Positions 1 to 8,650 of a stretch of DNA of 64,000 nt are shown here, in pieces (positions within the stretch are counted from its first letter, which is position 1; each line of letters begins with the position of its first letter). Source of the DNA: Streptomyces wuyuanensis (GTDB lineage: Bacteria > Actinomycetota > Actinomycetes > Streptomycetales > Streptomycetaceae); the NCBI RefSeq assembly GCF_900103455.1, contig NZ_FNHI01000003.1, forward strand, positions 342,946-406,945. Direction: 5' to 3'. Below the pieces are notes generated by a model. That model was not told the origin of the DNA. It worked only from the letters and a program-made list of their open reading frames with translations, and ran no database searches. The position numbers and the translations under genes were made by a program.

Positions 1-226
1 AGTGGCGCTGCACGACGGAGTCCACGGACACCTGCGGATCCAGCAGCGCGGGCGGCAGCCCGATGGCCTCGACGACGGCGAGGCCGGCCGATTCCAGCGA
101 CGGCTGCTCCTCGTGGTCGAACAGCCGGGCGAGGAGTCGCCAGTACAGGACCTGGCGGCGGTTGTCGTGGGAGTCGGCCTCCGCGTGGCGGTCCGTCTGC
201 TCCCGTTCGGTCGTCTGCTCGCTCAT
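1..226 (-). CDS. Partial protein of unknown function, N-terminal 75 residues
   Basis: Only the N-terminus lies in the window; the gene runs off the left edge. The first residues (MSEQTTEREQTDRHAEADSH) are polar and probably disordered, followed by a hydrophobic/acidic helix-like stretch (RRQVLYWRLLARLF). I do not recognise the family. The ATG at 226-224 overlaps the stop of the upstream gene as ATGA, so it is translationally coupled to the 464-residue gene before it and is the third gene of a minus-strand operon led by a SWIM-like protein. The overlap fixes the start well. Confidence 0.6.
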   Translation of the reverse strand, partial: MSEQTTEREQTDRHAEADSHDNRRQVLYWRLLARLFDHEEQPSLESAGLAVVEAIGLPPALLDPQVSVDSVVQRH

Positions 227-1617
227 TTCCGCAGCAGCCTCCCCGCCCGCTCCCGGAGCACCATCACGGCGTCGGTGGCGGCCTTCTCGGCCTTGACGCC
301 GGCCTTGTCGCCCGTGCCGCCGGCCCATCCCCCGCCGTGCACCGCCACAGCCTTCTTCCGCACCGTCGTCTCGACGGCGAGCGGCTGGACGGTGAACGTG
401 CCGGCGTCCCACCGGAGCAGTCCTATGCAGGCGCCGGACGCCTCGACGGCCTCCGGCGTCAGGGGCCCCGCGGTCGGAACGCGGTCGGCGTCGACGGCCA
501 CAGGACGTCCTGCGACATCGAACAGGAGCACGCCGCTCTCCTTGCGTACGGTGTAGCCCTCCAGGAACACCGGCTCGGCGATGCGCGCCGGGTGTCGGTC
601 CAGCGGTGCGACCGTCGGAGCCGTGGCCGCGGCCAGGGCGACTCGGGCCGTGGCGAACGCGTCGGCGGGCGCACCCGGCCGGGCCTGCTCGTCGTTCCAG
701 ATCAGGTCGCCCTCGGCGGTGACCGGCATGCCGGACAACTCCATCGAGCGGCCCTCGCTCACGGCGGCCAGCAGCGCCATGTGCGGCCGGAGCAGCTGCC
801 AGACGCCGGCCTCCACGACCGTGTCCGGCTTCGGCACCGAGACAGCGGCGCGCACCAGCCGCGGCGTGGTGCCGTCCGCAGGCTCGAACACCGCGTGGAC
901 CTGGGCCTGCGCGGCCGTCGCGTGCTCGTGCACGTCGACGCCGAGCGGCAGCAGCCGGCCGGTGGCCGTGCCGGGCGCGGACGCCTCGGTGGCGCCGGGC
1001 AGCGTCAGGAGCATCGCCCGCGACCAGAGGTCGGCCCAGCGGCGCACCGGCATCCGTTCCAGCGACGCGCCCGGGCAGGAGGCGGCGAGCTCGGCGGCGA
1101 AGCCGTCCAGGAGGGTCGCCTGCCGGCGCAGTGCCGGGTCGGGGAGCATCGCCGAGACCACCTGGGCCGCCCCGGAGACCAGTTCGTGGTCGATGCCCTG
1201 CCATCCGGCGCGCGCCAGGTCACAGAGCCAGGAGCGGGCGGCGGCCGACAGGTTCGCCGTCTGCCGCTCCGCGGGCACGGGTGCCGGCGCGGTCTCCTCC
1301 GGGCGCGAACGGCCCGCCGCCTCGTCGACCCTGGTCATGAGCGCGTCGTGGACGGAGCCGAGCAGCGCCGCACGGGCCGCGGCGAGTGCGACGAAGTGCC
1401 CCTCGCCGGCGGCCCCGGCCGCTGCCTTCTCCGCCGCCTCGGCGGCCCTGGCGGCCAGCGGCGTGCCGGCCACGGCGTCGGCGAGTTCGGACAGGCCCGC
1501 GGCCTGTGCGGGCCGGGGACGGAGCAGACCACCGACGAGCGCGCCGTCGAAGGCGTCGACGGCGGCCAGGGCCTCGTCGAGTCCGTCGACCGGGTCGGTG
1601 AGCAGAGCGGTGCGCAT
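223..1617 (-). CDS. Conserved hypothetical protein, 464 aa, coupled to a SWIM-like gene
   Basis: A 464-residue protein with no signal peptide and no membrane segment. The first third is alanine-rich and helical, with low-complexity AAEAAEKAAAGAAG. The C-terminal half has a mixed pattern (VFLEGYTVRKESGVLLFDVAGRPVAVD) that looks like a folded beta-rich domain. I recognise no catalytic motif. The start ATG (1617-1615) shares one base with the TGA of the preceding gene, and its own stop overlaps the next ATG, so three genes form a tight operon. Family-scale knowledge suggests SWIM proteins often sit with AAA or VWA genes in actinomycetes, but I cannot see such a domain here. Confidence 0.72.
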   Translation of the reverse strand: MRTALLTDPVDGLDEALAAVDAFDGALVGGLLRPRPAQAAGLSELADAVAGTPLAARAAEAAEKAAAGAAGEGHFVALAAARAALLGSVHDALMTRVDEAAGRSRPEETAPAPVPAERQTANLSAAARSWLCDLARAGWQGIDHELVSGAAQVVSAMLPDPALRRQATLLDGFAAELAASCPGASLERMPVRRWADLWSRAMLLTLPGATEASAPGTATGRLLPLGVDVHEHATAAQAQVHAVFEPADGTTPRLVRAAVSVPKPDTVVEAGVWQLLRPHMALLAAVSEGRSMELSGMPVTAEGDLIWNDEQARPGAPADAFATARVALAAATAPTVAPLDRHPARIAEPVFLEGYTVRKESGVLLFDVAGRPVAVDADRVPTAGPLTPEAVEASGACIGLLRWDAGTFTVQPLAVETTVRKKAVAVHGGGWAGGTGDKAGVKAEKAATDAVMVLRERAGRLLRK

Positions 1618-2120
1618 CACGCCACCGCCCTGGCCTGCGGGAACCACTGCATCTCGGGCAACGGCGCGGTGGTCGGGTCGAGTTCGAGGTAGGCCAGCTG
1701 GCGCAGGAACCGGCTGAACACGGGAGCGGCCGTCTTCGTCGCCGCCGGTGCGGGGCGGGCGCCGGTCATGGCGTTGGTGACGGAGGCCGCCGTCGGCTCC
1801 TCGCCCCCCGTCTCGACGCGCAGATAGCGCGCGACGCGCTCGGCGCCGTACTGCAGGACGGCCTCGCCGACCAAGGACCGGATGTGGTTGCAGAACGCCC
1901 CGCGGGCACCGCCGCAGGGCCGGTTGTTGTTGGTGCTGCAGGCGAACGCGTACGCGCCCGCCTCGACCGACGACACATAGACCCGCTCGATGTCCGAGCC
2001 GCTGGACACCACGCCCTGCAGGCGTCCGTCGGCCAGCTCGACGAACGGGACCTTGGCGAGCTTTCGCGCTCGCGCGGGCGCCACCACGCGGGCCGCGCTC
2101 CGCTTCTCCCAGTCGGACAA
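1617..2120 (-). CDS. Protein with SWIM-like zinc-finger Cys/His cluster
   Basis: A protein of 167 residues. The central stretch ACSTNNNRPCGGARGAFCNH has Cys and His spaced like a SWIM-type zinc finger (C...C...CxH), a fold used for protein or nucleic-acid contacts. The start is taken at TTG 2120 because AAAGGAG lies eight bases upstream; a GTG further upstream has no ribosome site. It is the first gene of the three-gene minus-strand operon, and its TGA overlaps the next ATG by one base. The C-terminal part (SRFLRQLAYLELDPTTAPLP) resembles the tail of other actinobacterial hypothetical proteins but I cannot name a family. The zinc-finger reading is inference from spacing only. Confidence 0.65.
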   Translation of the reverse strand: MSDWEKRSAARVVAPARARKLAKVPFVELADGRLQGVVSSGSDIERVYVSSVEAGAYAFACSTNNNRPCGGARGAFCNHIRSLVGEAVLQYGAERVARYLRVETGGEEPTAASVTNAMTGARPAPAATKTAAPVFSRFLRQLAYLELDPTTAPLPEMQWFPQARAVA

Positions 2121-2491
2121 CGCACCATCTCCTTTGCACAGCACGGGAAGTCCTGCCGGAAGGCGGCCCGGCGGGACACGACCGAACTTAGCGGCGCACA
2201 CTGACAACGCCGATCTTGAGCCGAGGGCGCGGATCGCCGGGCCGCCGCCCGCGCGGCGGCGTTCCCCGAAGGCCGAACGGCGCGGGGAGGAGCGGCCGGA
2301 CCGGGGAGGGCCGTGCACTCGGTGCGCCCGGCCGGGCACCCTGGGTGACGCGCTCCGGACCGCGGACACCGCTCGCGGTGCAGAGCGGGCCCAGGCTCTC
2401 TAGCCTCGAAGCAGTAGAAGACGCGCAGCACCGTACAACTCGGATAGAGCGCTCCGGTACGCCCGCCCGTCCGAACCCGGAGGTGGCCCCC
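2121..2491. other. Gene-free divergent promoter region, 371 bp
   Basis: This separates the minus-strand SWIM-like operon from the plus-strand aldehyde dehydrogenase operon, so it must hold two promoters. It is very GC-rich up to about 2400. A less GC-rich patch at 2405-2455 precedes the dehydrogenase. I see no convincing operator palindrome. The GGAGGTGG at 2479-2486 is the ribosome site of the downstream gene. Confidence 0.5.
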
Positions 2492-3961
2492 ATGCCCGAG
2501 CTCTTCATCGGCGGCACCTGGACCGCCGCGGCCGGCGGGCGGAAGCGGGAGATCCGCTGTCCGGCCGACGGCGCACTGGTGGCGTCCGTCGACGAGGCCG
2601 GACCGGAGGACGCATCCGCTGCTGTGGCCGCCGCCCGCGACGCCTACGACAGCGGGCCGTGGCCCCGGACCCCGGCCGCCGAACGCGGCGAGCTGCTGCT
2701 GCGCACCGCCGACCTGCTGGAGCGCGACAAGGCCGAGTTCGCGCGTGCCGAGTCGCTGGACACCGGCAAGCGGCTGGTGGAGAGCGCGTACGACATGGAC
2801 GACGTCGCCAAGTGCTTCCGCTGGTTCGGCCATCTCGTGGCGGCGGGCGGTCACGACCGCGTCGTCGACACCGCTCCGCCGGACGTCGACAGCCGTGTGG
2901 TCCATGAACCCGTCGGGGTCTGTTCGCTGATCACTCCCTGGAACTACCCGTTGCTCCAGACGTCCTGGAAGGTCGCTCCGGCCCTCGGCGCGGGCAACAC
3001 GTTCGTCCTCAAGCCGAGTGAACTGACCCCGCACACCGCGGTGATGCTGATGCGGCGGCTCACCGAGGCGGGGCTGCCCGAAGGGGCGGCCAACCTGGTG
3101 CTGGGCGCGGGCGGCGTCGTCGGTGTCCCGCTCACCGAGGATCCCAGGGTCGACATGGTGTCGTTCACGGGCGGCCTGGTCACCGGCCGCCGCATCATGG
3201 CGGCCGCCGCGCCCACGGTGAAGAAGGTGGCACTCGAACTCGGCGGCAAGAACCCGAACGTCGTGTTCTCGGACGCCGCCTTCGAGGCGGCCGTGGACTA
3301 CGCGGCGACGGCCGTGTTCCTGCACTCCGGCCAGGTCTGCTCGGCCGGGGCACGGCTGCTGGTGCAGGAGGAGCTGCACGACGCGTTCGTCGCTGAGGTC
3401 GTCGAGCAGGCGGAGTCCATCAGGCTCGGCGGCCCGTTCGACGAGAACGCCCGCGCGGGCCCGCTGATCTCCGCCGAGCACCTGGAGAAGGTCGAGGCGT
3501 ACGTCGAGGCCGGTCTCGCCGAGGGCGCGGTCCTGCGCTGCGGCGGTTCCCGGCCGGGGGACCCGGAACTCGCCGACGGCTTCTACTACCTGCCGACGGT
3601 GCTGGACGAATGCACTCCCGACATGACGGTGGTGCGCGACGAGTCGTTCGGCCCGGTGCTGACCGTGGAGCGCTTCCGCGACGAGGAGGAGGCGGTGGCC
3701 CTCGCCAACGACACGGTGTACGGGCTCGCGGGGGCCGTCTGGACCGGGGACCCGGCGCGGGCCGACCGAGTGGCTTCGCGGATGCGCGCCGGCACGGTGT
3801 GGATCAACGACTTCCATCCGTACGTCCCGCAGGCGGAGTGGGGCGGGATGAAGCAGTCCGGCTTCGGCCGTGAACTCGGCCCGGCCGGACTGGCCGAGTA
3901 CCTCGAGGCCAAGCACATCTGGCGCAATCTGTCACCGAGCCCACAGAGGTGGTTCGCATGA
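2492..3961 (+). CDS. Aldehyde dehydrogenase, betaine-aldehyde type
   Basis: A 489-residue NAD(P)-dependent aldehyde dehydrogenase of normal family length, cytosolic. Visible active-site elements are the PWN motif with Asn151, the general-base glutamate in ALELGGKNP (Glu249) and the nucleophilic cysteine in SGQVCSAG (Cys283). The usual FTGS turn reads FTGG. The C-terminal PYVPQAEWGGMKQSGFGRELG is typical of betaine-aldehyde and gamma-aminobutyraldehyde dehydrogenases. The start at 2492 has GGAGGTGG just upstream; the open frame further upstream looks noncoding. The stop overlaps the permease ATG. With the GMC oxidoreductase it would oxidise an alcohol to aldehyde to acid, probably choline to glycine betaine; the exact substrate is inference. 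Confidence 0.9.
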   Translation: MPELFIGGTWTAAAGGRKREIRCPADGALVASVDEAGPEDASAAVAAARDAYDSGPWPRTPAAERGELLLRTADLLERDKAEFARAESLDTGKRLVESAYDMDDVAKCFRWFGHLVAAGGHDRVVDTAPPDVDSRVVHEPVGVCSLITPWNYPLLQTSWKVAPALGAGNTFVLKPSELTPHTAVMLMRRLTEAGLPEGAANLVLGAGGVVGVPLTEDPRVDMVSFTGGLVTGRRIMAAAAPTVKKVALELGGKNPNVVFSDAAFEAAVDYAATAVFLHSGQVCSAGARLLVQEELHDAFVAEVVEQAESIRLGGPFDENARAGPLISAEHLEKVEAYVEAGLAEGAVLRCGGSRPGDPELADGFYYLPTVLDECTPDMTVVRDESFGPVLTVERFRDEEEAVALANDTVYGLAGAVWTGDPARADRVASRMRAGTVWINDFHPYVPQAEWGGMKQSGFGRELGPAGLAEYLEAKHIWRNLSPSPQRWFA

Positions 3962-5541
3962 CGGCGGACACGGGACGGGCACCTTACGCGAAGGACCCGT
4001 CGGGCTCGGGCTCCGGCCACCACGAGGACGACTCCTCGCTGACGGAACTGGGGTACAGGCCGGAACTCAAACGCACCCTCGGCAACTTCCACACGTTCGC
4101 CGCCGGAATCAGCTACATCTCGATCCTCACCGGCACCTTCCAGCTGTTCTACTTCGGTGTGGCCTTCGGCGGCCCGGCCTACTGGTGGTCCTGGCCGATG
4201 GTGTTCGTCGGGCAGCTCATGGTGGCGCTGTGCTTCTGCGAGCTGGCGGCGCGCTATCCCGTCGCCGGCTCCGTCTACAACTGGGCCAAGAAGATGGGCG
4301 GTCCGCACGTCGGCTGGCTCGGCGGCTGGATGATGATGACGGCGACCATGGTGACGCTGGCCGCCGTGGCGCTGGCGTACCAGATCACGCTGCCCAGGAT
4401 CGATCCCTGGTTCCAGTTCGTGGGCGACGGGACCGGATCCTCGGCGGCGGCCAACGCCGTCCTGCTCGGGACGGTCCTCATCGTCTTCTCCACCCTCGTC
4501 AACGCCTTCGGCGTGCAGCTGATGGCGCGCATCAACTCCGCCGGCGTCTTCATCGAACTCATCGCCGCAGTCGCGCTGATCATCTTCCTCGCGGTGCACA
4601 TCACCCGTGGCCCCTCCACGGTCCTCACCGAGACGTACGGGCTGGGCAAGGACCATCCTTGGGGCTACTTCGGGGCGTTCCTCACCGCGTCGCTCGCGTC
4701 CGCCTACGTGATGTACGGATTCGACACGGCGTCCTCGCTGGGCGAGGAGTCCCACGCCCCCCGGCGGAACTGCCCGCGCGCCATCCTCCGCGCACTGGTC
4801 GCGTCCTTCCTCATCGGCGGGCTGATCCTGCTGTTCGCGCTGATGGCCGTGCCCGACCTGTTCGCGAAGCAACTGTCCACCGAGGGGTTGCAGTACGTGG
4901 TGCTGGTGACGCTGGGACCGACGATCGGCGAGGTCTTCCTGTGGTGCGTCGTCGTCGCGATCACCGTGTGCGTACTGGCCGTGCACGCCGCCGGGATCCG
5001 GCTGATGTTCGCGATGGCGCGGGACAACAACCTGCCGGCCGGGTCGCGGCTCGCGCGGGTCAGCCCGCGGTTCCAGACACCCGTGGTGCCGGCCGTCGTC
5101 ATCGGCCTCGTGGGCGTCGTCATCCTGGTGATCAACATCAACCAGCCGCAGATCTTCTCCGTGATCACCAGCATCGCGATCATCATGATCTACATCGCCT
5201 ATCTGCTGGTCACGACACCGATGCTGATCCAGCGGCTGCGCGGCGAGTGGAAGCCCGCCGAAGGCGGCTTCTCGCTCGGCAGGTTCGGACTGCCCGTCAA
5301 CATCCTCGCGGTCCTGTGGGGTGCGGCGATGTCACTGAACCTGGCCTGGCCGCGAGCCGAGGTCTACAACGCCACCGGACCGCAGCACTGGTACCTGCGC
5401 TGGGGCGCCTTCCTGTTCATCGGCGTCGTCGCCCTCGGCGGGTTCGCGTACTACTGGTTCGTCCAGCGCCACAGGACGGGTGTGCTCGCCGAGCACGCGT
5501 CCGAGTCCGCGCCGACCGGTGGTCCGGCGACGGCTCCCTGA
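3958..5541 (+). CDS. APC-superfamily amino acid/amine permease
   Basis: A 527-residue integral membrane permease. After a polar 45-residue N-terminus, the typical APC pattern begins with FHTFAAGISYISILTG and runs through about twelve hydrophobic segments. The conserved GWLGGWMMM, GFDTASSLGEE and DNNLPAGSRLARVSPRFQTP stretches are those of GABA/amino-acid permeases. It is coupled to the aldehyde dehydrogenase by an ATGA overlap and lies 87 bases before the GMC oxidoreductase, so it most likely imports their substrate (choline, an amino alcohol or a polyamine product). It is not a BCCT-type choline carrier. ATG 3958 is preferred over GTG 3949 because GAGG sits at the right distance. Confidence 0.88.
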   Translation: MTADTGRAPYAKDPSGSGSGHHEDDSSLTELGYRPELKRTLGNFHTFAAGISYISILTGTFQLFYFGVAFGGPAYWWSWPMVFVGQLMVALCFCELAARYPVAGSVYNWAKKMGGPHVGWLGGWMMMTATMVTLAAVALAYQITLPRIDPWFQFVGDGTGSSAAANAVLLGTVLIVFSTLVNAFGVQLMARINSAGVFIELIAAVALIIFLAVHITRGPSTVLTETYGLGKDHPWGYFGAFLTASLASAYVMYGFDTASSLGEESHAPRRNCPRAILRALVASFLIGGLILLFALMAVPDLFAKQLSTEGLQYVVLVTLGPTIGEVFLWCVVVAITVCVLAVHAAGIRLMFAMARDNNLPAGSRLARVSPRFQTPVVPAVVIGLVGVVILVININQPQIFSVITSIAIIMIYIAYLLVTTPMLIQRLRGEWKPAEGGFSLGRFGLPVNILAVLWGAAMSLNLAWPRAEVYNATGPQHWYLRWGAFLFIGVVALGGFAYYWFVQRHRTGVLAEHASESAPTGGPATAP

Positions 5542-5561
5542 CGAGCCCGGAGGCACGACCG

Positions 5562-5621
5562 CCAGGTCGTACGCGCTCCCGAAGGTGCGTACACGCCTCC
5601 GACGGCTCCCCGACGACCTGG
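5562..5621 (+). promoter_or_regulatory. Nested inverted repeats overlapping the GMC gene's ribosome site
   Basis: In the 87-base gap between permease and GMC gene, CCAGGTCGT (5562-5570) can pair with ACGACCTGG (5613-5621), and GTACGC (5569-5574) with GCGTAC (5587-5592). The right outer arm covers the first two bases of the GGAG ribosome site (5620-5623), so the fold could modulate translation of the third gene. The two pairings share two bases and may be alternatives. No riboswitch class is recognised. Confidence 0.35.
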
Positions 5622-5628
5622 AGATGCC

Positions 5629-7206
5629 ATGGCCTCACCCACGTCCGCACCGGAGTTCGACCATGTCGTCGTGGGAGGCGGTACCGCCGGCGCCGTCGTC
5701 GCCGCGCGGCTCAGCGAGGACCCGGACGTCAGCGTCTGCCTGCTGGAGGCCGGTCCCTCGGACGTGGACGACGACGACATCCTCGTGCTGGAGCGGTGGA
5801 TGGCCCTGCTGGAGTCGGGTTACGACTGGGACTACCCGGTCGAACCGCAGGTGAACGGCAACAGCTTCCTCCGCCACGCCCGGGCGAGGGTCCTCGGCGG
5901 CTGCTCGTCGCACAACTCCTGCATCGCGTTCTGGGCGCCCGCGGAGGATCTGGACGGATGGGCCGCGGCGGGCTGCACCGGCTGGAGCGCGGCGGACTGC
6001 TTCCCGCTCTACCGGCGGCTGGAGAACAACGACGCGCCCGGCGACCACCACGGCCGTTCAGGCCCGGTGCGGTTGCGGACGGTGCCCCCGAGGGACCCGT
6101 GCGGTCGCGCCCTGCTGGAGGCCTGTGCCGAGGCGGGCATCCCGACGACCCCGTTCAACACCGGTACGACGGTGGTTCGGGGCGCCGACTGGTTCCAGAT
6201 AAACGCCCGCCCGGACGGCACCCGTTCGTCCGCGTCGGTGTCGTACCTGCATCCGGTGCTCGGCAGACGGCCGAATCTGGAGGTGCGGACCGGGGTACGG
6301 GCGAGGCGTCTGCTGTTCTCGGGCGACGGCCGCTGCACGGGTGCCGAGTACCTGGAGCCGGACGTCGTCCACACCTCGGCGGTGACCGCCCGCGGTGAGG
6401 TGATCGTGTCGTGCGGGGCGATCGACTCGCCCAAGCTGCTGATGCTGTCGGGCATCGGCCCGGGCGGGCACCTGCGTGACGTCGGGGTCGACGTACGGGT
6501 GGACGCCCCGGGCGTCGGCTCCCATCTGCAGGACCACCCGGAGGGCGTGATCATGTGGGAGGCGAAGCAACCCATGGTCACCACGTCCACCCAGTGGTGG
6601 GAGATCGGCATCTTCGCCGACACCGTGCCCGGCCTGGACCGGCCGGACCTGATGTTCCACTACGGCTCCGTGCCCTTCGACCTGAACACCTACCGTCAGG
6701 GCTATCCCACGTCGGACAACGCGTTCTCGCTGACCCCCAACGTCACCCAGGCCCGGTCGCGGGGCACGGTACGCCTGCGCAGCCGGGACTTCCGGGACAA
6801 GCCGATGGTCGACCCCCGGTACTTCACGCACGAGCACGACATCCGTGTGATGACGTACGGGCTGCGACTGGCGCGGGACATCGTCTCCCGGGCGCCGATG
6901 ACGGACTGGGCCGGCGCGGAACTCGCACCGGGGCCCGGCTGCACGAGCGACGACGAGCTGTTCGCCTATGTGCGCGACACCCACAACACTGTCTACCACC
7001 CGGCGGGAACGGTGCGGATGGGGGCCGACGACGACCCGGACTCCCCCCTCGACGCGCGTCTGCGGGTCAAGGGCGTACGGGGTCTGCGGGTCGCCGACGC
7101 CTCGGTGATGCCGCTGCTCACGACGGTCAACCCCTGCATCACGACCATGATGATCGGCGAGAAGTGCGCCGACATGGTCAAGGCCGATGCGGCGGGAAGC
7201 GGCTGA
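5629..7206 (+). CDS. GMC-family FAD oxidoreductase, choline-dehydrogenase-like
   Basis: A 525-residue FAD-dependent alcohol oxidoreductase. The N-terminal dinucleotide fold shows VVVGGGTAGAVVAARL (about residues 13-28), followed by the GMC signature RVLGGCSSHNSC, which covers the flavin. The catalytic pair is His457 in YHPAGTVRMG and Asn501 in NPCITTMMIGEK, the His/Asn pair also used by choline and cholesterol oxidases. The start is ATG 5629, preceded by GGAG. It is the third gene after aldehyde dehydrogenase and permease and would make the first oxidation step. Whether it is an oxidase or a quinone-linked dehydrogenase, and whether choline is the substrate, cannot be decided from sequence. 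Confidence 0.88.
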   Translation: MASPTSAPEFDHVVVGGGTAGAVVAARLSEDPDVSVCLLEAGPSDVDDDDILVLERWMALLESGYDWDYPVEPQVNGNSFLRHARARVLGGCSSHNSCIAFWAPAEDLDGWAAAGCTGWSAADCFPLYRRLENNDAPGDHHGRSGPVRLRTVPPRDPCGRALLEACAEAGIPTTPFNTGTTVVRGADWFQINARPDGTRSSASVSYLHPVLGRRPNLEVRTGVRARRLLFSGDGRCTGAEYLEPDVVHTSAVTARGEVIVSCGAIDSPKLLMLSGIGPGGHLRDVGVDVRVDAPGVGSHLQDHPEGVIMWEAKQPMVTTSTQWWEIGIFADTVPGLDRPDLMFHYGSVPFDLNTYRQGYPTSDNAFSLTPNVTQARSRGTVRLRSRDFRDKPMVDPRYFTHEHDIRVMTYGLRLARDIVSRAPMTDWAGAELAPGPGCTSDDELFAYVRDTHNTVYHPAGTVRMGADDDPDSPLDARLRVKGVRGLRVADASVMPLLTTVNPCITTMMIGEKCADMVKADAAGSG

Positions 7207-7291
7207 TGGGGCTCCCGCACCACGCGAGACCGGGCAACGCCTGCCGCGCGCACTTCACCGGGCGGCAGGCGTTGGAACGGCGTGTGCGGGG

Positions 7292-7325
7292 CCCCGGCCC
7301 GCGGCCGCACGGTCCCGGGCCGGGG
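7292..7325. terminator. Bidirectional hairpin terminator
   Basis: CCCCGGCCCG (7292-7301) pairs perfectly with CGGGCCGGGG (7316-7325) around a 14-base loop. It lies between the convergent GMC oxidoreductase and the secreted Gly-rich protein gene. There is no T-run, as usual in Streptomyces. Confidence 0.6.
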
Positions 7326-7333
7326 CTCAGGAG

Positions 7334-7639
7334 TCAGTGCCGGCCGCCGCCACCGCCGCGGTCACCACCGCCACCGCCACGGTCACCACCGTGGTCGCCG
7401 TTGCCGCCGCGGCCGTTGTCGCCACGGCCGTTGTCGTGGTCGCCGCCCCAGCCGTGGTCGCCGTAGTCGTCGTACCCGCCGTGTCCATAGTCGCAGTAGT
7501 CGTAGTGATATCCGTCGTCCCAGCAGTCGCCGGAATAGGAACTCGCCGCGTTGGCGACTCCCGCTCCTCCCAGCGACAGGGCCAGAGCCGCGATCAGCCC
7601 GGCGAACAGACGAAATGCCCTTGAAGTCCTGGCTCGCAT
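7334..7639 (-). CDS. Small secreted Gly/Asp/His/Tyr-rich protein
   Basis: A 101-residue precursor. Residues 1-31 form a clear Sec signal peptide (MRARTSRAFRLF, a hydrophobic core, then GVANA|AS), so the mature protein is about 70 residues and extracellular. The mature part has two cysteines within a Tyr/His/Asp-rich segment (CWDDGYHYDYC) and then about 40 residues of Gly, Asp, Asn, Arg and His repeats. This composition could bind metal or stay disordered; no family is recognised. AAGGGA sits upstream of the ATG at 7639. It is a single-gene unit facing the GMC gene across a terminator. Confidence 0.72.
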   Translation of the reverse strand: MRARTSRAFRLFAGLIAALALSLGGAGVANAASSYSGDCWDDGYHYDYCDYGHGGYDDYGDHGWGGDHDNGRGDNGRGGNGDHGGDRGGGGGDRGGGGGRH

Positions 7640-8650
7640 GATCAGATCCCTTCCCGGCGACTGCCGCAGGGCGCGGCGGCGTCAGGCCACGGCACGCGCG
7701 CACCGGCGGGGCCGGTGACGCGATCACGAGGGGCCCGGCGCATCGGCCTTGGGTGAGGCGGCAGTTGCCGCGGCGGGGCGGTTGTGCCGTCCGCGCGGCC
7801 GGCTCGCCGTGCTCGGACGGATCGGTGCCCGCATGGAACGGCGCCGGCCGGGGCGCGCCGGTACGCGACGCGGCGCTGCCGCCGGGCGGCCCTGCCGGCC
7901 GTCGACCGGGATGTCGAGGTTCCTGCCCGTCTCCTGTGGTCTCACCGGAATGGCCGGACCGACCGAGAAACGGACATTTAATTGCATTTAGAACAAACTA
8001 GACACGCGTCGGGAGGGATGTCAACCGCTGGCGACCGGCCGGTCAACACCCGTCGGCGAGCGAGGCCCACCCGTTCGAACGGATCGACTCCGACAGGTTC
8101 GGCCCGCAGGCGGACCCTCCCCTCGGAAAGACGGGGGCGCGGCAACGAACGCGCGCCTCAACCGGGCAAACCAGGTCAACACGACACGATGCGCCATCTT
8201 GGCCGAAACGGTGCCATCCACGCCGAGGCCGAAGGCCGGATTCCGCGTGAACCGGACACAAGGCGGCGCGCCGACCGAGATCCCATTCGGCTGGATCGGC
8301 ACACCGAATCCAACTTTCCCGTGAAGCCCCCGTGAACCGGGCTTCATATCCCGTTCCGAACACACCTCTGACCACTCCGAACGGTCTCCATAAACCCTTG
8401 CCGACCGAGATCCCCCAATGACCGAAAGGGTGCCTTGGCCCTGCGTATAACCGCCAACGAGACTCGCATTGGCACTCATGCATCAGGAGCCACAAGCGCA
8501 CGCGCATGCTGACGGCCCTGCGAGACAGATATCGCACGGGGTGTGTGACGGGGGATCATCACGGGAGTGCGCCACGCGCAGTTGACGCATGCGCGCATCC
8601 GCCCTGCTTCCTCTCCTCATCTCTTGGTGCGCGAAGGGAATGGAGGGGGA
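7640..8650. other. Gene-free stretch of 1 kb upstream of the tail sheath gene
   Basis: I find no convincing coding frame here. It has a patch of unusually low GC at 7966-7998 (AATTGCATTTAGAACAAACT) and a 15-base direct repeat, GCCGACCGAGATCCC, at 8270-8284 and 8400-8414. The second half (8330-8500) is less GC-rich than coding DNA. It must contain the promoters of the secreted-protein gene (minus) and of the sheath gene (plus); its length is unusual for two ordinary promoters. Confidence 0.5.

Noticed and set aside
7724..7987. An 87-codon minus-strand frame and overlapping plus-strand frames in the gap before the sheath gene
   Set aside because: No ribosome site, Arg/Pro-rich translation and several competing frames over the same bases; typical noncoding GC-rich DNA.
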